From positions 1 through 64,000 of the forward strand of contig CP103023.1 in assembly GCA_024752435.1 (NCBI GenBank): 64,000 bases of DNA. The letters run 5' to 3'. Under the pieces are notes generated by a model. It was given only the letters and a program-made list of their open reading frames with translations, did no database searches and was not told where the DNA came from. Positions within the stretch are counted from its first letter, which is position 1. Each line of letters begins with the position of its first letter. This DNA comes from Allantophomopsis cytisporea. Its lineage: Eukaryota > Ascomycota > Leotiomycetes > Phacidiales > Phacidiaceae. Below, in pieces: positions 23,157-33,059 of the stretch. The translations under genes and the position numbers were made by a program.

Positions 23157-23624
23157 ATGTTGGAAGACGAGCATAGCTCTGCTATCGATTCTGTTAATCG
23201 CCTCAACTTTCTCTTATATAATATCATTCTTTGTCTCGGATGCCGTCATTCATCACTTCCATGGGACCGTCCATGGCCATGCAGAAATTTAGAACGTTAT
23301 TCGAGAAAGACTAACCCCCCTCTTATCCCCGGCGTGAGTCATCATGTGACAAACCATATCGTGGATCGGGACGAAGATACTGGTGGTGTGATAGTTCGAT
23401 ACCACAATCAACTTATAGGGTTGGATGCAGACAAAGTGATAAGCAAGGCGGCAGCCGCGACAGAGAGTACAGGGAATTTACCTAGCATGTGGATCTTGTC
23501 ACCAATGATCGATCGATTGAAAATGACAGATGAAGGGTGGAAAGTTGTTGAGAGGTATATTGGAGGGACAGTAATCAACAAAAGCCTCGATCCAGATTCG
23601 AGGCCTGTTTTTACTCTATCTTGA
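23157..23624 (+). CDS. SnoaL-like / NTF2-fold protein, probably damaged at its N-terminus
   Basis: The frame gives 155 residues. From PGVSHHVTNHIVDRDEDTGGVIVRYH (about residue 59 on) through MTDEGWKVVERYIGGTV it resembles the second half of SnoaL-like small proteins of the NTF2 fold, used as cyclases, dehydratases or binding proteins. The first ~55 residues do not fit the fold. Around 23,255-23,310 the expected sequence (HGTVHGHAE... then a helix) seems spread over other frames, suggesting a frameshift or an unrecognised intron. The ATG at 23157 is therefore only provisional. It could be a pseudogene. Confidence 0.5.
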   Translation: MLEDEHSSAIDSVNRLNFLLYNIILCLGCRHSSLPWDRPWPCRNLERYSRKTNPPLIPGVSHHVTNHIVDRDEDTGGVIVRYHNQLIGLDADKVISKAAAATESTGNLPSMWILSPMIDRLKMTDEGWKVVERYIGGTVINKSLDPDSRPVFTLS

Positions 23625-24195
23625 AATATTATTCTAGATTAAAGAAATATCAATCCGCATTGCGCATTCAACGTGTTTCAATAAATTATGGCCTACTTCA
23701 ACGCGATATACAAGCCGGGGCTTAGAGATCATAGAGTAGAGTAAGGCAAGACATAGGTCGGATGAACATCTACCGAATTATAATTCGATATTTATGTACT
23801 GAAGCCTACAGATACCCTACAAATATGGTCGCTCAGTTATATGATGTTCTTAGCTGGCTTGGAGTACGCCAATAACTATAATTCCCAGCTCGGAAGCTGT
23901 CTTCGACTTTTCAATCAGCACTCTCATACCGAGCATGTCTTCTACCACAATAAATCCCTACTCTGTTACCAGCACAATTGATTTGTCGTCAAAACACCAA
24001 GATGTGAATACTTTTGACCCAAATTTGCGACTACATAGAGAAACCCAAAATTTCTTCGATGTTCACCAATTACCAGAAGCAGGTTTTGGTAACTTCTTCA
24101 AAACGAATTTGACAGAGCTGTATCCACCTACAAACCTGGGAAATTCGTCTACGCAACATAGTCAGAACGAATAAAGTATACTCCATAGCTCTAGT
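23625..24195. other. Spacer with a short open frame of unclear status
   Basis: A frame at 23935-24174 (79 residues, beginning MSSTTINPYS) ends 21 bases before the next long frame and could be a first exon of the unknown gene that follows; no splice joint is convincing. Nothing else seen. Confidence 0.4.
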
Positions 24196-25306
24196 ATGAC
24201 GAAGGGTATGTCATGCAAGCAGAATTATGTTCGCTCAGACCTTGAGTATATCAATGTCGGTCAAGGCGAAAGGTTTGGCTCACATTGGGGAATTAGGGTG
24301 ATGGAAGACCTCCACGAACACTTCGAAAAGGCTGGAAAAACGTTGCTACAAGACTATAAACCAATTTTATCTATCATCGGCGATCTTTTTTGTTTACTGA
24401 AGGAGCGACAAACAGCCGACTCTAGTAAGTCTGCTGCCGTACTTACACTTCACCTCCTGAAAGCAAGCGGGACAATGTCGAGAGAAGACCAAGGAGAGGT
24501 TCTGAGAGGAATGAGTTTCTATTGCCTTTTGCTTTATAGAAAAGGGGAGCGCTTTTCTGTAAAGACAACTGAGCGGCAATTTACAAACGCATGCAAGAAC
24601 TGGTCTGAAAGGAGTCTTGGCAGAAATGTACGATTATTTCCAGGAGCTCATTGGGCATGGAGATAATAACTCATTCAGAGAACTTGTACTTCGGACTCTT
24701 TAGTTGAGCAAAAACCTAGTCAGAGAAGACCAGAAAGACATTGTCAGAAGCATAAGTCAGAAATGTGTTGACCTGGTGAGGCGAGATGATATCGCCAAGG
24801 CAACTGATGTTCAGCTTCTGGAGGCAATTATAACCTACTTCAAGGATAGACTTCCAACAACCGAAGCGAGTATAGCACTCAGTCCCAGCCTGTGCAAACA
24901 CGGCCAATACCCAGATAGCGAGAGACTTATTTTGCCTGCTGTACCATTATTGGGAAACTCATTTGATGATGACAGACTCCGTATTACTTGCTACTCTACA
25001 CTGAAGGATGCATTCATATCGTTATACAAGTTCCAAAAAGCTTCCATCTGGTTCTTGAAAATGTTAGCATGTGACCTTAAGCAAGGGTTCAAGCATCCGG
25101 GGAGAAATTCTCGAGAAAATTTTATAAAAAGGGCTTGGTCAACTGAGATATCCTCAACAGACAAGAGGTTTCTGACAACGGCTGAGAGGTTGCTGAAAAG
25201 GGAGTTTGGAATTGATGTTCACTATTCTGATCAACGGATCGAATATACAGCTGAGTCTGACAGTAGCCCTGAAGCTACTACTGTTTTTGATTCTGGTTCT
25301 AGTTAG
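24196..25306 (+). pseudogene. Unknown fungal gene, apparently frameshifted and interrupted
   Basis: Not recognised. The first frame (24196 to about 24,600) encodes a helical, charged protein (LEYINVGQGERFGSHWGIRVMED..., LKERQTADSSKSAAVLTLHLLKASG). Coding character then shifts to the +1 frame (GLKGVLAEMYDYFQELIGHGDNN...FRELVLRTL). A TAG at 24701-24703 follows, and the same frame resumes as LSKNLVREDQKDIVRSISQKCVDLVRR to the end at 25,306. So one frameshift near 24,590 plus one nonsense codon divide an otherwise continuous protein of ~370 residues. A small intron at the shift cannot be excluded (a GTAAAG donor and TTGGCAG acceptor exist but the phase does not fit). No domain, signal peptide or membrane segment is seen. 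Confidence 0.45.
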
Positions 25307-26039
25307 CTATCAATTACAAAAGATTTAGATACGACATGTTTTATAGTTTACTCGCCCACTCTTCGATGAATTCTTGAGAATAAGTCTTACATGCTACAGT
25401 TCCGTCTCCACTTATTTCCAATTGAACAAATAAACCTGTGTAAATCTCCAAGCATGTTCTTGATACTCCTAATGGTACATTCTATTTTGTTACAGGTTCT
25501 TTTACTCCTAGAGAGTTGCTCATTAGATATAGTCAAAAGAACGAGAGAACGGGTCTTTTACATCAAGATGGCGATCGTTTCACTTCAACTATCACTTTAT
25601 ATTTTGACATTTGATATGCCTACAGCAATACTAAGTGGATGGCTAACTAGGCAGCAAAGGAGGCCATAGCTTCACAATCACAACCTACCAGAACAGAGAT
25701 ATCATAGCGAAAGTACGAGCCGTCTCCAAAAACCTGCAATTTATAGAAGACTAAAAGAATCCTAGTCATCTAGCTTTGTTTTTACTCTGGTCATACTGAT
25801 TTCCATATGATACCACAAGTCTGCCAAGGAAGAAAAAAGGAGAGAAACCCCCTTTTAAGTCGTGAGGAACGGCACTTGCTTCCTTGAAGCATCACGATTT
25901 TGGGTTCCATCCATAGAACATCCTGTGTAAGATGGCAGTATATCTCTTGGATCTAAGGTTGAGGCTTGAATTGTATAACCTTGCTAGATATGAGAAATTA
26001 GTCAAGTCGCTGTACAGCCGGATCATATCGCTCTATCCT
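25307..26039. other. AT-rich spacer, no gene seen
   Basis: Short open frames only; no family recognised. Confidence 0.5.
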
Positions 26040-26876
26040 CTACTTGCACTCGAAATAGTTTTCCTGCAAGGCATCATGCAGCCGGGCAAAGACTCCACTG
26101 TGCCACGTTCTGAAATCCTTCCACTCCTCCTTGGGCATGGTAATGGAGAGCATGTTCAGCCACCCGCCCACGATCAGGTCGGCATAAGTAGCCTGTTTCC
26201 CCTCAAGGTACGGTCCTGTTTCGTGGACCATGAACAGCTGGGCCAGTGACGTCAGCGCCACCTTGAAAGCCTCTTTGAGCTGCTCTCTTGCCTCGCCCTG
26301 AATGGATAGATCATCCCAGGACTCCAGGTGTGCGCGCTTGACGAAGAGGGCCTTCACAGCCTCGGCCGTGTTCGAGTTGAATGGAAGATACTGGCTGACA
26401 AGCAACACATAAGCGGTGAAGGTGGCGTCGATGTGCACGTTGAACCTTGCGTAGGCCTCGTTTTTGGACCCTTGGTTTGTAGTCAGGGGCGCGAAGAATA
26501 CAGTGTCCTTGTTCGGGCTCTCGTAGTCGAGTCCAGTACGGGTAGAGTCCGAAGGAAAAAGGCAGCTGCCTGAGTCCGGGAACATGTCCTCGAGATAGTT
26601 GGCGATGTCAAACGAGTCGCCAATAACCTTGCCCGACGCCGGATCCTGCAGCATGGGCAGCGTGTGAAAGTCGGAGCCATCGTCTAACTTACGGGTGACA
26701 GGGCAGTCAAGCCCTTTGCGAACGTTAGGGATGTCGAGGATGTCAACCCAGGTCGTCTTGAAGGGTACACATTTGAAGCTGAGCGCGAGACGGGCCTTGG
26801 AAGGATTGGGCGCGTAGGAGCGGGGTTCGATGGGTGAAGAGATGTCATAGAGGATGAGAGGTTTAGAGTCTGTCAT
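26040..26876 (-). CDS. Glutathione S-transferase-like protein (fungal UstS/LigE-like class)
   Basis: An uninterrupted frame of 278 residues. The N-terminal thioredoxin-like half has LYDISSPIEPRSYAPNPSKARLALSFK (9-35), then the glutathione-binding 'P-V/I' and 'DSFDIANYLED' region (about 68-97). An all-helical C-terminal half ends with ARLHDALQENYFECK. It resembles the fungal GST group related to bacterial beta-etherases and to GSTs in some metabolite loci. Predicted role is conjugation or isomerisation with glutathione in the cytosol. The coding sequence is clearly GC-richer than the AT-rich DNA on both sides and has no lesion, while nearby genes are broken. Confidence 0.85.
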   Translation of the reverse strand: MTDSKPLILYDISSPIEPRSYAPNPSKARLALSFKCVPFKTTWVDILDIPNVRKGLDCPVTRKLDDGSDFHTLPMLQDPASGKVIGDSFDIANYLEDMFPDSGSCLFPSDSTRTGLDYESPNKDTVFFAPLTTNQGSKNEAYARFNVHIDATFTAYVLLVSQYLPFNSNTAEAVKALFVKRAHLESWDDLSIQGEAREQLKEAFKVALTSLAQLFMVHETGPYLEGKQATYADLIVGGWLNMLSITMPKEEWKDFRTWHSGVFARLHDALQENYFECK

Positions 26877-27884
26877 TTTGAAGGGGATTGTCCACTACCT
26901 CTAGTTTTCTTACCTTTTTCACCTCTTTTTTTCTTTTTCAAATCAGACCTGATGATATTTGTTTTCGAACGAAGAACAATGCCTCTGCAATTTATTTTTG
27001 GATCTATTACTTGACGCTAGAGTCATCGTGGCCTAGCTAAACTATAGATCCCTGTGTCCATGCTCTCTGGGTGCACTCGGTCGGAAGGAGAGTGCTGCCT
27101 GAGGATTTATTCAATGCTGAGATCATCATTGGCCAGTCCAGATGATGTAATCAATCACGTACAGATGTAGAAAAATTCCAATACTAGGTACAATACAAGA
27201 TATAAAATATAAGTTGAACTAACTAGTCAAAAGCTACCTCTCTGAGTATAATATTGAATACGTATTGTATTTATAGCGTTCTACCTGTCTACTTTCGAGT
27301 AAGCCAATTAATTAATACATCCTATTATATACTGTAATTCGTAATTCGTCAACTATGCTGCGGCTGCCTCAGAGTTTAGGCCGCTGCAGACTTCCATAGT
27401 ACCTAGAATCTACCTTAATCACACCAAAATCCAATACTATCTAGCTAGCTAATAGCTATAGTGCACTATACAACACTTATATGTATAACTATTAAAGTCT
27501 CTGTTTCGAAAGTCCTTCCTTGCCGAGTTTGGTATTATACATAATATATATTCCTATAACTGTAAGTAGTATAAGTAGTATAACAGTAGAATAAGTAGCA
27601 CTTTTACCACTTATGAATACTACTCATATACAACACTAAAATAGTTAAATTTTAAATATCTGCCTAACGCTGATAGAACGTAGAAATTACACCTAATATA
27701 AGCATAGCAGACACCAGCTAGAAGTTATAAGAACCCACTTAATAAAACGTTGAAATTCTAACGAATATAAGAAGTTTCGCGCAAGAAATAAGGTTCAGAA
27801 TATTCCGAGACAAATCTTTTAACATGGGATGTCCCCTTGAAGCAAACAACTATGCAGCTATAGAGATTTCTGGTTGAAGCAAAC
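26877..27884. other. AT-rich spacer, no gene seen
   Basis: Strongly AT-rich between the GST promoter and the end of the peptidase gene; no coding frame, repeat array or RNA gene recognised. Confidence 0.5.
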
Positions 27885-29537
27885 CTAAAACGGACACGCT
27901 TCAGGCTTATCATCAGACAGCCAACATGACATCAAGAAAGTAACGGCTGCTTTCTGATCGCCTGGTGCCGTATGTCCAGCCTCGTCAACTGAGGCGAATG
28001 TCATCTTATCCGCGGTTTTGAATTGGCCTCCTTTTGTCATCTTCCCAGACTTGTCTGGCCAGTTCCAGTCTGTGAATTTCTGCATTCGATACTTGGCCTG
28101 GTGATTCCAAGGGAGAGCATCATATACCCGCTTCTGACCTTCTGTATTGCTGTCACGCGATAAGTTTGAAGTGCCGGAAATAGTAGGTTTGAGTACTTAC
28201 ACAATGACGTCGTTGTTGCCGTTGATGACCAGGACACGGATAGGTGGTTTGTCGAGAATCCAAGTCATTTGGCGCGTGGTAGGCATGTACAAATGTTTGC
28301 TAAGCCCCCACCGGTCGTTGAGATCCCAATTAAGGGCCGTGAAGTTCCACTTCTCCAGTCCAAGTGCTTTCTGGAAATTTGGACGATTGAGATACTCTGA
28401 AAAGTTACCATCGAGCCCGCATAGGGGGTATTCGCCTTTGCAAAGCACCCGGTCGTCGTACAATACGCGGCCACTCTCCGCAATCAAGTCTACAAATTTC
28501 CAGCAATACGCGAATGCTGTCTCGCAGATATTCAGATCGTAAGTTTCGATGCATTGGCTGTTGATTCTCTCACATTCAGGTACTGCGAGTTCGATGGTGC
28601 GACAAGTCGTCTCGTCGAAGCCGAGCTTCAGTTTGTTATTCCCATCCTTGTCAAATTCACACATGTGATCATATTCGCCAAGAGGACCAGAACCCATATA
28701 GTCAATTACGGCATCAACCAGCGTAATGGATTGAATTGGAGTTCTGAAGACACTGGGAACGCCAAGATGCTGCCGCTTACTGATGTAGTCGACAAATGCT
28801 GGAACATACGTTCCCCCGAAGGATTCTCCAGCGATATGGAATGGATTGGATGAGAACCAAGGAAACATATTTACGAAGAAGGTTGAAAGGAACTTATTGA
28901 AATCTTCAGCCGCCTCCTCTACTGTATCAGGACCATTGAGCGTGCTTCCATTAATCGATGAAAAGCCGACACCGGCAGGTTGGCGGCATCAAGTCAGTCG
29001 CGAAATTTTACAAGCACGGATGAGACTTACTCGATAAATAGAAGATTAGCAAAATTCGACCAGCTGTCCTCGTTGCGATAAGTTCCATTGTTTCCGGTTG
29101 TACTCGTGCTAGTTTGGCAAGGGCCCATCTCCGCAAAGAGCCCTATCATAGAAGAAGCACCTGGTCCTCTGCAATAGTTAGTTATGCTAGAAATTGTCTG
29201 AAAGAGGAATTTGAATACCCATTCATCCATAGGACCACTGGATCTGTTAATGGGCTAGAGCGGCTCTCAAAGAACCCTTTGGAATAGTCAGCGACAACGC
29301 GGTAGTAATCGCGAGAGCAGTCATACAGAAAAATAGACTTTTCTCATCAGATACATCGACCCAACCAGTCCACTGGCGGCTTCCGGCATCACAGATGCTC
29401 TCATCTTGTTCGGTGATGTTATATCCTATTCCTTTACTCACTGACATCGAACCTAGCGGCATTTGGTCTCTAATGTTCCCCAACGGGATGGTAAGCCCTG
29501 CTCCGCCGCTGGTGATCAAGTTGGGTTGCATAAGCAT
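27885..29537 (-). pseudogene. S10 serine carboxypeptidase with a disabled splice acceptor and no signal peptide
   Basis: Five exons can be joined in one frame (29537..29327, 29276..29219, 29168..29031, 28983..28201, 28149..27885; 484 residues). Introns at 29277-29326, 29169-29218 and 28150-28200 are regular GT-AG. The triad is present: Ser190 in GESFGGTY, Asp394 in NGNNDVIV, His456 in DEAGHTAP; SRQWTGWVDV, VVLWMNGGPGASS and QPAGVGFSS also match the family. The intron at 28984-29030 has a good GTAAGT donor and branch, but ends CG where AG is needed, and the next AG would remove the conserved QPAGVGFSS block. Reading through gives an immediate TAA. S10 enzymes are secreted or vacuolar, yet the N-terminus here has no signal peptide. 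Most likely a recently disabled gene. Confidence 0.8.
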
Positions 29538-30367
29538 GTTATATTTAATAAGCTCTTTAATCTTTATTCTGTTAACAATGTTAGAGATTAAGAGAATAAT
29601 CGAGGAAGAGCGAAGTCTGTAATCACTTCCTTAGGTGTGTTTACCGACTGCTTATTATATGTTATTCGTTGCTGTATGCGCATACATCGGCATTAATCTA
29701 GCCGTCTTACGACTTGATATCGGTTTTGTCGAGCTTCGGCCACTTCATTGTTTCTAAATTGAATACTATACATTACACTTTGCTGTTACCTCTAATGCCC
29801 AGCGGGCGAAACTCGATGTTTTCAAAGGCTGAAATCATTTTTCCAGCATACTTACTACAAAATTTGTGCTATCACGTTACACTGTAAGTGTAGCGATTTC
29901 TATTGTTACAATTGACAGATACCAGGGATTTTGCGGTCATATCACACAATTCGATCAAACGAACCGTGCAGCTAGTGAAGTTTAAAAACAAGCATAACAT
30001 CAACAGCGAAAACCTTCGTTATTGCTTGTCAATTTCTTGTCTCATCGATATTTTGATAACCTTCTACATCTGAAGTTAAGCAGGAGCATAAATGTTAGTA
30101 TATTCTTGCATGTGTTTGAAAACAACCCTGGTATTTGGAGCGAAGCAGCCTTACGGACAGCCAACGCTTGTCCAACTAGTCACTTCCGGATCTGTCTTCC
30201 CTACATTCATTCTTCTACTCTATTCTTATTTGCTTCTTTAACAACCTCAAAGCAGCATTAATCGCATATGCTTATGAACCTCGAGTCACTAAAAATACTA
30301 AGAGGAGACCCCTAGCTCTGACATAACATCGGAATCATTCCAGTCGTATATACACCAAACACTTAAC
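29538..30367. other. Spacer without recognised gene
   Basis: Would contain the lost 5' end of the carboxypeptidase, but no signal-peptide exon could be identified. No repeat seen. Confidence 0.45.
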
Positions 30368-31993
30368 ATGACGCAGGCCGCAGAAGCACCGCTCCTGCGT
30401 GTAACGCGACCTCCATCACAAACCTCTTCTTCTTTCATCTCAAAAATACACAGTCCTAACCTGATTGTCTTTCTCCTAACGATTTTCAGCTTTATACTCG
30501 GAGGCGGCAGCTACATGACAGTTGTTCCACTTACACGGATCTATGAGGATATTATTTGTCACAATTACTATGAGCAAATGCAAGGACCGGGACATACTAA
30601 TTGCACAGAAGACATTGATGAGAACTCTGTAAGATCGATGAGATTCAATCGGAGCTGGCTTTTATTCAGGGGATATACGCTACTTTGAGTGCCTTGCCAG
30701 GTATTTACCAAACCCACAGGATGTTTACACATACTTATTTGCAGGCGTTCTCTTTACTATGCCATATGGAATTCTCGGTGATAAAATTGGCCGCAAGCCC
30801 GTTCTCCTTCTTTCCATTATTGGGTTTCTCTTGTCAGACTGTTAGATTTTGCTCATATGTTGGTTTTAGAAGGTTTTCCCGTTACGTCTGATCTGGTTGG
30901 CACCACTTTTACAAATTCTTGGAGGAGGGAACAATGTGTCCATTACCATGATATTCAGTATACTATGTGATGTTTTCACTCAAGAAGTCCGGTACGTATT
31001 AGATTACCGCTTAAGATCATTCGTTGACAAAATCAGAGCGACTCCTTTCTTCCGACTAACAGTAGGAGGTATGCTAGCACAATTTTTAGCCCCCTCTATT
31101 GCCTCAAAGATGATGTTGTACTCCGCCTGGCTGCCTATCTTTGTCGGCGTTGGTGTAGTCCTAGCAGGGACTGTTCTTCTCTTGACGATCCCAGAGACCT
31201 TACATCTTCGCCCTGCGTCAGCATCTGAATCAAGCCCAACCGAAGGACCTCTAGAGGACGAGACCCACCGATTAGCCAAGCCATAAAATGCAACCGTCAT
31301 TCAATTGTGCGTCTACGAGTGCAAAGTTGCGTTCTTCCGTTTCCGTGAAACATCTGCTTTCATTTCAGCTCCTTCAGTCATCCTCCTCTTGCTGACCTTC
31401 CTTACTCGACGTATGACCGACCAGGCTATGGAGTTCATACCCCAATACATATCTCGACGCTTCAACTAGACACTTCAGACAACAGGTTATCTCATCTCAA
31501 TGCGAGCTGCCATTAATGTTCTCCTTTTCCTTACCATTCTTCCCTCCATCTCTCACTGGCTTACAACAGTTAAAAAGTATCCTCCAGCAACCAAAGACCT
31601 TCTACTCGCTCGCATATCCGCCATCTTTCTCGTCCTCGGTGCTTTCCTCATTGCTGGTCCCACTGTCACTATCTCTATCTCCGGAATTATCATATACATG
31701 CTCGGCACAGGCCTTATAGCACTAATTAGGAGATTACTGACGACCTTGGTGATGGCCAACACGTCGCTAGACTATATTCTGCCGCTGGGATACTGGATAC
31801 GATTGGGGCCATGGTTGCGGGGCCTGGGATCCCCCTGCTCTGGAAATTGGGGCTCAAATGGAAGGGCGATTGGCTTGGTTTGCCATTCTTGGGAGCCACA
31901 CTATTTCATGCACTGGGTGCAGCGTGTATGTTCCTGTTCAAAGCACCGCAGAATGAGGTAGTTGAGGAAATTGGAGAGGAGCAGGTTGCGTGA
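30368..31993 (+). pseudogene. MFS transporter pseudogene with multiple stops and frameshifts
   Basis: The remnant reads as a fungal MFS carrier: FSFILGGGSYMTVVPLTRIYED (helix 1), ELAFIQGIYATLSALPG, MPYGILGDKIGRKPVLLLSIIGFLLSD (loop 2-3 motif), QILGGGNNVSITMIFSILCDV, LLTFLTRRMTDQAMEFIPQYISRRFN, and KAPQNEVVEEIGEE at the end. Introns are still visible (30701-30744; another at the EVR/ATPFF junction near 30,993). Lesions: a frameshift near 30,635; TAG at 30843-30845, 30867-30869 and 31467-31469; TAA at 31284-31286; a second frameshift near 31,750. The TAG codons fall where Trp is expected, i.e. TGG to TAG. It cannot make a full carrier. Confidence 0.88.
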
Positions 31994-32599
31994 GATGGAG
32001 TATTCAGCTAGATGTACTGCGGGCTGCCAACATATGTAGTCAATATACAGACCTCACTTTGGTACGAGTATGTGACAGTGACTCATTCTTGCTTTCACCG
32101 ATTACCGGATTAGGCATGCACCTTCAGCTGCAAAGTAGAAAGCCTGCTCCTTTTCCTTCAATCAATTTAGCGCCCGAATCGTCTGCTCATCCAACATGGT
32201 GACACAGCCGGATTTTAAATTCTATATATTTTGGTATCAAACAACTCTAAAGTGATGGTTCTAATCTGGACATCGACCATTCAACCAAAACATAGCATCC
32301 CAAATCTGCCCCTACAATTTTCAAATATCAACATGTTTTGGCGCAACGTTTTGCAATCAAAAACCCTAACCCTGTCGAGTCCTCCTCACAAACCCTTCCA
32401 TTCCAACCCCGCTCCTAAATCACAACGTCCATCAACTCCGTCGAGGATGCTAAAAGATCGCAAAGCCTAAGATTCCCGCTTGCCGCGGCGGCTGAAGTCC
32501 CCACTTCGTCTCCACAACACCAAGCCACGCAAAATCTTCATGGACCCCACCAACCATCACGATAATCAAAATGGATGACAAAAAAGGGCAAAAAATTAC
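31994..32599. other. Spacer between the accessory region and the tRNA gene
   Basis: No gene recognised; several short open frames of biased composition only. Confidence 0.5.
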
Positions 32600-32688
32600 T
32601 CTCCCCACCCGGAATTGAACCGGGAACCTCAAGATGAGTTGTTTGAAGCCATTACAGTCTTGCGCTCTGCCAATTGAGCTATAGAGAG
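32600..32688 (-). tRNA. tRNA-Tyr (GUA anticodon), intron-containing
   Basis: On the minus strand a complete cloverleaf can be folded. The 7-bp acceptor stem is CTCTCTA with TGGGGAG, followed by discriminator A. The D arm is GCTC/GAGC, the anticodon stem CAAGA/TCTTG, and the T arm CCCGG-TTCAATT-CCGGG. The anticodon loop begins CTGTAA, giving anticodon GUA (Tyr). An insertion of about 16 bases just 3' of the anticodon (around 32,635-32,650) is the intron expected for eukaryotic tRNA-Tyr. The gene sits exactly where decayed accessory DNA gives way to well-kept genes. Confidence 0.92.
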
Positions 32689-33059
32689 TTGTTATTGTGG
32701 ACCCGAGTCAATATTGGGGACTATGATAGCCAGATTTCTAAAGCAGCATAACTGACTTGTAAAGTATCTACCTATTTTTGATAATAGAAGTCGTAAGGAA
32801 TTATTGTGTAGCTTTTATTGAGCTTCGTAGAATAATTAGAATAGATGCAGGTAAGTCAACTCATTCACCGTTCACCTATCATGCTATCATTACGACAAAA
32901 AGTCCGAAAATATCATATTTGTATTTTATAAACTAATATACATTCTCATATATTTCAGATCTGGTGTCAAGCCGCGAAACCGGTCGTAATCATAACACAT
33001 AATCATAATTCATCTCTCATCGCTCATCGCTCATCGCTCGTGTCACATTACTAGGCGGC
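32689..33059. other. Spacer between the tRNA and the large Ser-rich gene
   Basis: AT-rich; a short 'catcgctcat' type repeat at about 33,018-33,038. No gene. Confidence 0.5.
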
